A DNA stretch of 64,000 bases from Edaphochlamys debaryana (Eukaryota > Chlorophyta > Chlorophyceae > Chlamydomonadales): NCBI GenBank assembly GCA_016858145.1, contig JAEHOE010000240.1, forward strand, positions 1-64,000, read 5' to 3'. The translations under genes were made by a program, and so were the position numbers. Shown piece by piece: positions 9,234 to 21,200 of this stretch. Each line of letters opens with the position of its first letter. The stretch's first letter is position 1. Below the pieces are notes generated by a model, which made no database searches, had not been told where the DNA came from, and saw nothing but the letters and a program-made list of their open reading frames with translations.

Positions 9234-12200
9234 CTGCAGGATGTAGGCGGAACATTATGGTAAGAACTTGTCCGTGAAGAAACACACCAAAAAGAACTAT
9301 GGCGGCGGGGAGCTTGAGAAATAAGCCTATGCGCAGCTCCAACAGTTGCTGCTGGCACCCACCAACGTAGCCAGTCTTGCACTGGTCATAGCAGATGAGC
9401 TGTGGGTGCACGGGAGGTGGGGTGCGGGCAGGGCGGCGGGGGTAAGGTTGGCGTGGTGACAACCTGTATCTACAAAACTTTTCAGTACGGTAACCCGGAT
9501 GTGCTGTTAAGCAAGCATCAAAGAATCAAAGTCACTTTCCCATGCAGGTCATTCCGGCGTGCGTACCCCGCCATCCCAGTCGGTGTTGGCTGGGCAGATC
9601 AAGGGCGTGGATCCGCGGGTGGATGTCTGCTTGGAGAATGAGTGAATGGAGCTGACAGGATTTTGTGCAGTGTAGCTGTCCTTAACGTAGGTCCGTCCCT
9701 TGGGGTAGCCGGTACCACGATCATAGGTTGTCTTCCAAATTATGTCAGCTCCCCGGTAGCAGGTGCACCTGCGCGCACGTGCCAACGACCACCACGGTAA
9801 ACGCAGGGCAAGAATGAGCGATAAAATGTAGAGGACCTTCTTGCCCCAGCTGCAGCAGAGCCTGCATGCAGGCTCTTGTTCACAAGCAAGGCTTGCACCC
9901 ACCCAGTATCTGTGTAGCCGCAGCAGCAGCCGCAGCAGCCAAAGACCGTGCAGCAGCAGCCGCCCTTATATTGGGAGTCTGCATCCCTCCAGCATGACAG
10001 CGGGTCGTTGCGGTAGCCATCTGGGCACGAGTCCTGGATGCACATGGTCAGACCGTTGGAGTGGTAGCCTGAATTGCATCTCGGGTAGCACGTCCCGGCG
10101 CCATTATCCTCGTCACCAGAGTTGCAAGCCCAGATGCTGCAAGCGGGTAAGCGAGGTGCATGTGCACGTATCATTGAAACCGGAGAGAAATTGTCGGCAT
10201 GCATGCAGCTCCCTCTGCTCTTGTGCATGCGCAATCAGTACCGCCATAATCATGGTGTGCAAAGCAAGTGAGTATCTGACTAAACTGACCACGCATCCCA
10301 TCTGCTACATGACAAGGGCACGTACCAGCAGCCAGCTAGCGTACCTGCAGCTGGTGAACACGCTTGAGTCACTCCAGCCGGAGTCACAGTTCTTGTAGCA
10401 GCGCGAGGTAGAGTACTGATAGTTGTCATTGCACCTGGGGACAAAGATGGCGTGGTGAGCATAATACGAAGCACGCAAGTGAACCAATGGTACATCAGGA
10501 AATGGTACACTCCTATGCTACCACTCCGGGCTGTGAATCCTGCCTCTGCTGGCTATACCCAAGCAATTGACCCGATTTGGCCATAACTGCAGGCGTTCAG
10601 CGATACTCCAAGGTGCACAAACGGCAGTGTGTACGTAAGCTCACTTGTCATAACACAATCCGCCGATCTCGTCCTGAACTTGGTTGCTGTCACAGCCCAC
10701 GTAGCTGCACGTGAGGCCGGTACCGTCAACTCCATCATCGTGGTACCCGGGAGGGCAGTTCTGGTAGCAGATGTTGAGTGAGCCATGGGCCCTGCGGTGC
10801 AAGGGGTTGTACATGCAACACGCGGATGTCGGGCAGACAGCAGGTAGGCATGAGGAAACCGCCAACTCACACACACCCCTGCCAGCGGGACAATTACGGC
10901 CCACCTTTTGGGAGACGCAAGCAAGGTAACAACCTGTTACTAAGCCCTGCTGGCACCATCTATATATGTGTCTCATGTGCTTTGACTGCTTTACGCCTTC
11001 CCACGCACAGTGTGCAACCCTTCTCTGACGAATGGGGTTTTTTCTGCCTATCAACCCTGCTCACCCATACTCCCAGTCGGTGGGGCAGTTCGGGTAGCAA
11101 AGTGCACCCTGCTTCTCGTACCCATCGGGGCACTCGCTGATGGGCTGGCTGCCCCGGTCGAATGAGTCCTTGGTGCAAGCAGCTGGAGAGGGCAACGCAC
11201 GGAACAGGGAAGGCACAAGCACGGTTTGTTAGGCCACTTATGAAAACCGGCTGTGGCGGCTGAAGCAGACGGAAATTAGCTCAGACATCATCTCACACCT
11301 ACCCGTGAGCGGTTTGAGGATGTCGCCCTTCAGTTTGCTCACTAGCTGGCTCCAGGGTACACTCTTGGGGTCCAGCTTGAAGTTGTTGACCTTGAGGTCC
11401 ACGCCGAAGAGGGTGGCCGAGAAGTTAAACGCAAAGGATGTCTGGCGGGGAAGGGGAGGCAGTGGCATGTGTTAGCTGGAGATTTTCTGACACCTTTTCA
11501 CCCAATGGTAAGCTCGAGAGTTAAATTCGCTTAGCACTGGACAAGGATGAAAACCCCTGCTCTGCTGCGCTGACCTGGGTCGTTGTCAAGTTCAAGGCGA
11601 TGCTGATGTAGTGGATCTGGATCTCATCATCAATGTTGACGTTGATACCCAGGCTACGAGATGGGGAACGGGAGAGCATATCAAAGCTCATCACCATGAG
11701 CAGTTCAAGCATATGCTTCTGGATCATCAATTACAGCCAGTTATTAACCGCCAACCAGCCCCGGTCAAACACGAGTGGTGACCCCGCCCGCCTCACTCGT
11801 CGAGCGCAGACTGGACCTTGCTAAACACCTCCTGGATGATTGGCGCTTTCTGCATTGGTAGGGTTTGCGGACACACGAGTATTTGCGAGTAAAACGGCAA
11901 AACAGGGCCAGGGTGCCAGCAGCGTTGTGGTGTGCAACCCAAGCCTTGCAGAACTCCTAGTAGATGCGGTAAAGTAGCCCTAATATGTATGCCCTCGCAC
12001 GCCATGATCCACCCAGCCATCTAACATCCTCACCGTGATATCACGAGCGGAGGCCGCAATTGCAAAGCCGTTTGATGCAATAGATGCAGAGAATGCAAAG
12101 GGTACGGACAGGAACGTCATGTTGGCATCAATTGACAAGCCTGTGGGGGAACAGCAGAGAGGAAAGATGCGGTTTGGGTTCAGGATTATAGAAGGGGAAA

Positions 12201-15200
12201 GAAATGCATGGAAGCAGACTGGATGGATCTGGACAGACATGCGGCGGCTAAACGCGCCTGCTGGAATTGTCACAGGTCCAACCGCGGTGGGCTTATCCGC
12301 AAAAGAGAATTGAGCGCTGGAGATGATCAGGTTGAAGGGGCCCAGATCCACGTTGACTCCCAGCTCCGCCAGCACTTTCTACAGCATGGGAAGGAAAGGA
12401 GGAGCACAAGGGGTGTAGGCAGATTACTTGTATTGTTCCCAACATATGTATCCCACACAACCAGTCAGAGCCAGCCGATCACATGTTAACTCCCGGACCC
12501 ACTAAATTCGTCCTCACCTCTAGGTCCAGGTTCTTGATCATAGCTTGCATAGCAAAGAGTGCGTTGGGCTGATCATAGATCACCGCGACAGACACGTCAA
12601 CACCAACGATTTGGCCCAAAGCCGCAAACTCAATGTTCCGCAGGTTCACAAAAGGGAACACAGTTATTGGGGTGAGTCCCACGGATCCTCCGATGTAGCT
12701 GATTTTGATCCACTTGAAGCCCTTGATTTGGAAAGGTGTGCCAGAGGCCGCAGTCGCTGAGGCGCTGAGGATGAAAGAGACGCTGGGTGGTGGTGCTGTG
12801 CTGTCGTAAGAGACCGCCGCGGACAGGTCAAAGAGGACGTTGGAGGGACTCAGGAATGACAAGGCCATCGTGGCTTGGAAGGAGGCCTTGCATGAGATCT
12901 GCGTGTTGGCCCCGTTTTGTGAAATAGAGACAGCAAAGCTCAAGTATGACGAGCCGACAAAGGGCGAGCCCAGCTGCAGCTCCCAAGTCTTGATGACAGC
13001 AACCTCGATGGACGCAATGTTGGTCCCCAGGGGCCGGATGACGACGTCCTTCTGACCAAAGCCCAGGTACGACAAGATCTGTTTGAGATCTTTGTTACTG
13101 CTGAGGTCGGGATTGGCAGTGACTCCAAACTTGGTGCCGTTATAGGTGAACACAATGGTGTCCAGACGAATGGGCTGAAGGAGGTCTATGATGACATCCG
13201 GTGTTTCCGGGAAAAGGGTACTCAAGATGTTGGAGGCTGAGACGTTCTTGACCGTGCCCGTAAAATTAAAGGCTGGGGCCCCCTTTGCCTTCGAGGCACT
13301 GTCCGCAATGGCAACGGTGGCCGAGATGGGTGAGGTGAGGATGACACCCCTTGCTGACACGATCTGCATAGTGCAAGGCAAAGGAAAGATGGGACAGGAG
13401 TAAGATGTGCTGCTACAGGCGAGCAAGCTCCTAGGTTGTCAGCGAACACAAAGTCTTACCAGGCCCGTGCCAGAGATGAAACTGACGCTTGCTCCGTTCA
13501 GTGTCACGTGGGGCACTGGGCTGTAGAGGCCCGACCACTGCGTGTTGTATAGGTAAATGTGTGATGTATGAGCAAGTGCACATTGTGCACATCGGAGCAG
13601 GTTTTACGCCAGCCCGCAGCCCCTTGTGAAAGTGCTTTCCATAGACAGCTTTCCTCATGCGTTGCGCCCCATCCACTACTGAAACACCATGGGTTTGCTC
13701 ACCGCGAGGGTAAAGTTGGTTGCGACGGTACCGTTGCCATCAGCCACCCGGAGATTAGCGTTGACCGTCTGTGAGCCCAGGAGGTCTGGAATCTGCAAAC
13801 CGCAGCTCAGATACGTGCCCGGTGCTGCATATGGTGAGAGCATAAGGCCTTAGTTTCGGTTAACCCTCTGTGAAGCTAGCTCCTAGCAGAGCGGCTAGGG
13901 GTGCAGGAAATTAACTAGGAAGCCAAGCTTACTGGAAGAAGAAACATTCAGAGTTTTCGCCCGAGAGGACACCACAAGCGCCCTGGGGTTGGTGATGATG
14001 ATGACGCCGCTGACATTGACCGGCAGTTTCGCTCCTTGCAAAACCTTTTGGAGAGCAGCTCCCAAGTCCAGAGAGGTTTCCAGGCTGGCATTGGCAACCA
14101 GCACACCGCTCTTGTCAAACGTCAGCTGCGCCCGGATCCCGGAAGCGGTGGGCCCAACCCCGATGGAGTAGATGCCCACCGTTGGCGTGCTGCTGTTCTG
14201 GCCTGCAATTAGGGAGTGGCAGAGGCGGCGCACGAAAGGGCGATGCACGTGTTGGTAAACATGCGCATACATAACAAGCGGATTGACACACTCTGGAGAC
14301 AATCTTACAACCCCAGACAAAGGACCGCGCGCAGAGAGTCATACATACCTGAAACAGTGTACGAGGAAAGCTGGAACGAAGGAAGCGTGATGCCCAGCAA
14401 AAAGCTGGGCAGCAGGCCGGTGGCCTGAGGGCTGATGGCCTTCATGGTGTTCTCGAGATTAACAGAAGGAATGGCAAGAGAAAACTCGGGCGGCAAGCTG
14501 ACTTTGGTGCTGGAGGCCTTTGAAGGCACCGCAAAGCTGAAGCCCAGGGTGCCGCTGTAGCCGGCCAGAGCACCTGTTGCCGAACCACGCAGGCGCGTGC
14601 CGTTTCGTGTAATTGTCAGGCTGAGTGCGTTCATTGTTACGGCGTTGAAGATAAAAGAGGCGCGCCCGACGACCTGATGAGGGCAAGTTCGTAGAGGGTG
14701 GAGTGTGTGACTGGTGGGTTTTTGAATCCATGTGCGTTACCGGACACATCAAGAAAGCTCAAGGCTCAATGCTCAAGCAAGGACTACTAGTGCTTGTTCA
14801 GCATCAGCCTGCTTGCGTCTTGCGTCTTGCGTCTTGCGTCTCTCCCAGACAATCGCAGCCCTCACCGAGAACGTGTAAGTGCCATTATTGTAGGAGAGCG
14901 TACAGCTGGCATTACGTAAGCCGAGGTCGGGTATGCTGAATGTGACGCTTGCGGTGAAGGCGGTGCGGGACGTGTTGCTGATGAGGAGGTCCGTGAAGGT
15001 GGCCCAATTGTTGAACACCGGGAAAGATCCGGCCACCTGTGGAGACACGCCCAGCAGCAGGCCGTCAAGTGCATATAGCCTCATCACATGTACTCATCAG
15101 TGCAAGCTCTTACTATCCCTTACATGAATCTTTTGGAAGACGTTGTTCTGGGCATTCAGCTCCGCTTCAATTGACGAAATCCCAATGTCAGGAATGCTCA

Positions 15201-18200
15201 GCTTGAAGCCCGCTGCCTGAGAAGGCTGTACAGCAGTACCGTTGGGCAGGGTGAAGTTCGTGCCTACATGTGCGAGCGAGGGCATGGGAAGCTCAACCGC
15301 TTGGTGCAAAGCCCTCATTTAAATTGGCTCCTTGCATATGCTCTGATTGCTCTGCCGCATAAGCACCGACTCCCTTGCCTTCAACCGTATGCTTTCAAAT
15401 CTAGCATGATGTCACTTCGATCTTACGCACCGTTGATGCGTGGGACCACTTCCAGGAAGGGGTTGCACAGCGTGAAGACGTCTGGGACCTGGACCTGGCC
15501 GCTCAGGCCCATGCCGCTCAAAATCTCGCCGATGCCGAGGCACTGCGACCCGGTGTCCAGGCGGATGTAGCGCAGGCCCTTGCCGTCGATAGCGAGCGCC
15601 AGGGATACACCGTTCACTGGACCGGCCTCCGCAAAGTAGGTCCCTGTAATCCAGCAGAGCGCGCTGCTTGTGTGAATAAGCAAGCTACGCCAAATGTCCT
15701 TGTGATATACAAATCCCAGGGAAAGAAACCACAAGCTAGCTACAGCAATGATTTCACCCACCGCTCTCGTAGTCCAGAGAAAAGCTTGGGAATATCACCC
15801 GCTTGAGTGTCTTGATGGCCAGGCTCGGCGCATCAGCCCAAAGCGAAATGACCAGGGCGGTAAGGTTCACGTTTGTGGTAGACATGTGAATCAGAGGCTT
15901 GACACGCGTGCTGTTGGTGCTGCTGTTGCTGGGCCTGGGGATGGTAATGTTGGCCTTCAAGCCAAGGCCTTGGAAACGCGCGCTGCAGAGGGCCTGCAGC
16001 CCCACACCGCTGATCGCCCGCAGCGTCACACCAGAGAGCGTGAGGCCCTTGACCAGAGTAATGTCTTGAGATATCTGGGGGCAAGCAGTCGATCGAGGGG
16101 GTGATTTATTAGTTGGGCAGCCTTCCGGGTGGCAGCATGTAGTTACCAGCATGGCTCAACAGAAATCCAACGTACATCAAAATTGAGGTTCGACAGTGCA
16201 GACCCGGCTGCGTCCTTGACTTGCATGGCGCAAGGTAAGTTGGAAAGAGACAGACTGGGGAGGCTGAGGCCAAACTTGAATGATGTGCCGGTGGACAGCG
16301 GTGTTTTGGACCCCCCTGACAGGCGCAAGCCTGCAGGAAGCATACGAATACCGAACAGCATTATTATGAGCGGCGGGTTTGCAAAGGGCATCCGATTCGG
16401 GTCGGAGCCGTTCAGGCCCTGATAGATCCCGCTCAAAACGTGCTTACTTTGCACGATCGACGCCAGCGAGCCGTTGGCGCGAGGTGAAGTGGTGCTGAAC
16501 AACGGTGTGCCAATGGAGAGCAGGGAGGACGTGTCGAATGGCAGCGACAGGCCCAGCTTGCTGAGCAGCGATTCGATTTTGATTCCACCCGGGATGCCCA
16601 CGCTGCCAGACAACAGTCCTGAGCGGTCAAACACCAGGTCAGCAAAGACTCCACCGCCGCTGCCGCTTAATGAGCCGTTTGAAAGCACGCCAAACACGCC
16701 TGTGCGCATACATAGAGATGCAACGGCGTCACAGAAGGCACAGAACTGGATTTCGTTGAGTTCTTCACACCATACGAGATGTGTGAGCCGTGCGAATGAG
16801 GGGCCTGTAGGCTGCGCTGCCATCTGGCTTCAAGCAATCAAGATTGCACCCTACATACGTGAGGATAGGTCGGGCGTGTAGAGCCGCAGGCTGGGGAAGG
16901 TGTAGCTCGAGGGGAAGAAGTCGGGAACCGTGATGCTGCTGCCGCTGCCGCCAAACTTGCTCAGAAGGCCCGACACCAGCTTGCCCAGGTTGGCAGAAGG
17001 CAGGGTCGTCGATAGGAGGGTTCGGCGTGTGGTCCGGTTTGACGTAGCGTTGAAGACCTTGGTCAGGTTCATCGCCACCGAGCACGCCTGGCCCATGGCA
17101 CTGCCGGCGCCAGAGGCGGCAAGGTAGTCTCCGCGCACGTTGGTCGACATGCGCAGGTCTGTGATCGTCACGGCGCCGTCCAGGAGCTGTACGTCCGTCA
17201 CCACATCCACGAGGATGTTGCCCGCCGTGTACGTGAGGGAGGCCACCACGTTGGTGATTTGCAGGTCGGGGCACGTCAGTGTCATGCTGGCGCTGATGTT
17301 GCGGGTGGCCGTGTTGACAAGGAGCTGGAGGCGTGTTGCCGTGCACGCCCCGCCAAACAGTGGCACAGACCCGGACACCTGAGGCAGCAGAAGGGTCACA
17401 CAAGCAATTTAGAGCATTTAAGGGTTGCAACGGGCAAGATGAAGGGCGCATCCGAAAGCAGCAGCTGGCCGGATTGCTTCATGGCATTATGCTTCTGCGC
17501 TGCGTCGGACACATCCAACACCACTCGAGCAGTGAAACCAGACCCGTGCCTGAACTACTAGGTTCTGCTGGATTTGCTTCAGCCCCCCTCCCACTCATGC
17601 CATCCGCCCAAGAGCCACCCAGGAGAGCTAGGCGCCTCGCTCTTCACCCACCACGATGGGGATCGTTGTGGCGTTCATGCTGCCAACAGTGATCGAGGCG
17701 GTCACGTTGTTGATGCTTAGCTCGGGGACGCTCAGGGAGAAACCAGCAGACGTTGCAGGCTTGACCACCGTCCCGTTGGGCAGGGTGTAGTTGGAAGAGC
17801 CTACGGGCAGGAACGGCAAGGTAGCAGCGAGTTCCAACGTGAGGCACCCGCCCAGCACACCAAACAACGGCAAACCCATTCATACGGCCCAGCCAGACTG
17901 TTGGTTATAACGCTAAAAGCAGGCCTGCTGCTGAGGTTAGAATTTTACACTCTTAACGTGTAAGCTCAGACCAGAACCCCCGCCCTGCTGCATGCCAACC
18001 TCGCTCGATAGGCGGACCCACCATTCTTGGGCGTTGGGATGTATTCAAAGAACGCCCCGCATAGAGTGAAGGAGTTGGACGGGACGGGCAGGTCCAGACG
18101 CATGCCACTGATCACGTCGGCCAGAGTCAGGCAGCCGTCGCCTTGCTCGAAGCGGAAATAGCGCAGGCTGCCGTTGTTGTCGACCCCAAACGACAGCGCC

Positions 18201-21200
18201 AGCCCGTTGGTGAGCGGTCCGGCCTGGGCAAAGTACTGACCTGTAGCACAAGAAAGCAAGGGGGGAACGCACACAGCAAGAGGTAGGGCGCGGAGGGGAT
18301 TGGCTCGAGGCCCGCTGTGAGGATACGCAGAACTATGGCTAAACATGGCTATGTATCTAGAGGTCATATCTAATGCAGCAGACACAAGCCCGTCTTTCCA
18401 ACTACGGATGGGCGGCGAAAGTGTGCTCTCTGTGTCTGAAACAAGTGAGGGTTGCGGTAGGGCTGCACACGTCATCATGCAAACGGCTGGTTTCTGTCCG
18501 GCATGCGCCTATCGCAGCCCAAGAAACGCACCCTGCGTGCCGATGAACGTGAAGGCGGGGAACGTGACCTTCTGCAGCTTCTGAACCACCACGTCCGGCA
18601 CGTCGCCCCAGATGCGCGCATTGGAGACCAGCGAGCCCAGGTTGACGTTGGAGGTGCGCAGCGTGATGTTGGGGAAGCCGCCCGTCTTGGGCAGGCTGAC
18701 GTTGGCGGACATGGCCAGGCCCAGGAGGTTGGCGCTGCATGCGGCCTGGAGCCCCGTGGGCAGGGTGGCCAGGCTGAGGCCGGACAGGTTGAACAGGCCG
18801 TTGAGCATGGGCACGTCTTGGGTGATCTGAGGGGGTGGGTCGACAGGGCGGGCGGCAGCAGGGCAAAGGAGGCAATCAGTGGATGCGCCGCACCTGAAGC
18901 CTAGAGCTTGCACACAGATTATGATCAAGCTCCGGGTTGAAGGGGATACTGGAACTATCTATCTAGGCGCACGGGTTGATCCGTATGAGACGAGTCCCTA
19001 TAATCAAGATGCCCCCGCGGCGGATTATGCCATGCTGTTCAGTGCTCAGCCAAGCGTGCACCGTGCAAGCTTCACGTGACGTGGATGGGGGCAGTAACTC
19101 CCTCACAATCAAGTGCATCCACCTCACCGCAAACTGGAACGCCGACAGGAGCGAGCCCGCAGCGTTGCGGAGCAGGAAGTTGCAAGGAAGCGTCGTGGAC
19201 GGCGCCAGGCTGGGCAGCTTGAGGCCAAACCCAAACGACGTGCCCAACTTGAACAGGCTGGGGCTAGAGCCGACCGTACCGCGGATGGCTGCAGGCACAA
19301 AAGAAATAAAGGAAGGGTGTGTCGTCTCAGGTGATCATGTGCACGAAGGCTACGAAGGCTGGGGAAATGGACACAACTGAAGAACAAGTACTGGCCTGGC
19401 GCTCTCTATATATGTACTCTATGGTATCCCCTACTGCAAGATTCACTTTGCCCGCGCTGATCCAGGCCCGCATGCAAGCACAGCATCGACGGCGGAGAAG
19501 CTTCAAGCTCACAGCTTATGAAGGACGCGTTGGCGCGTGGTGACGAGGTGCTGAACGAGGGCTTGCTGATGGACAGCAGGGACGAGGTGTCGAAGGGCAG
19601 GGACAGGCCCAGCTTGCTGACCAGGGTCCCCACGTTGAGGCCGTCGGGGATGCCCACGTTGCCCGTCAGCAGGCCCGAGCGGTCAAACACCAGGTCCGCA
19701 AACAGGCCGCCGCTGCTGCTGCCACTGGACGAGCCGTTGCTGGTGACCACGCCGAACACACCTGTACGGGCATGAGGTTCGGGGAAGCCTTGGATTTCGA
19801 ATCATGTGACGCAAATCCTATGCAGACAGCAGCCCGTTGGCACGAAAGCTCATACTGTACGTACGTGAGGATAGGTCGGGCGTGTAGAGCCGCAGGCTGG
19901 GGAAGGTGTAGCTCGAGGGGAAGAAGTCGGGAACCGTGATGCTGCTGCCGCTGCCGCCAAACTTGCTCAGAAGGCCCGACACCAGCTTGCCCAGGTTGGC
20001 AGAAGGCAGGGTCGTTGATAGGAGGGTTCGGCGTGTGGTCCGGTTTGACGTAGCGTTGAAGACCTTGGTCAGGTTCATCGCCACCGAGCACGCCTGGCCC
20101 ATGGCACTGCCGGCGCCAGAGGCGGCAAGGTAGTCTCCGCGCACGTTGGTCGACATGCGCAGGTCTGTGATCGTCACGGCGCCGTCCAGGAGCTGTACGT
20201 CCGTCACCACATCCACGAGGATGTTGCCCGCCGTGTACGTGAGGGAGGCCACTACGTTGGTGATTTGCAGGTCGGGGCACGTCAGCGTCATGCTGGCGCT
20301 GATGTTGCGGGTGGCCGTGTTGACAAGGAGCTGGAGGCGTGTTGCCGTGCACGCCCCGCCAAACAGTGGCACAGACCCGGACACCTGAGGCAGCAGAAGG
20401 GTCACACAAGCAATTTAGAGCATTTAAGGGTTGCAACGGGCAAGATGAAGGGCGCATCCGAAAGCAGCAGCTGGCCGGATTGCTTCATGGCATTATGCTT
20501 CTGCGCTGCGTCGGACACATCCAACACCACTCGAGCAGTGAAACCAGACCCGTGCCTGAACTACTAGGTTCTGCTGGATTTGCTTCAGCCCCCCTCCCAC
20601 TCATGCCATCCGCCCAAGAGCCACCCAGGAGAGCTAGGCGCCTCGCTCTTCACCCACCACGATGGGGATCGTTGTGGCGTTCATGCTGCCAACAGTGATC
20701 GAGGCGGTCACGTTGTTGATGCTTAGCTCGGGGACGCTCAGGGAGAAACCAGCAGACGTTGCAGGCTTGACCACCGTCCCGTTGGGCAGGGTGTAGTTGG
20801 AAGAGCCTACGGGCAGGAACGGCAAGGTAGCAGCGAGTTCCAACGTGAGGCACCCGCCCAGCACACCAAACAACGGCAAACCCATTCATACGGCCCAGCC
20901 AGACTGTTGGTTATAACGCTAAAAGCAGGCCTGCTGCTGAGGTTAGAATTTTACACTCTTAACGTGTAAGCTCAGACCAGAACCCCCGCCCTGCTGCATG
21001 CCAACCTCGCTCGATAGGCGGACCCACCATTCTTGGGCGTTGGGATGTATTCAAAGAACGCCCCGCATAGAGTGAAGGAGTTGGACGGGACGGGCAGGTC
21101 CAGACGCATGCCACTGATCACGTCGGCCAGAGTCAGGCAGCCGTCGCCTTGCTCGAAGCGGAAATAGCGCAGGCTGCCGTTGTTGTCGACCCCAAACGAC

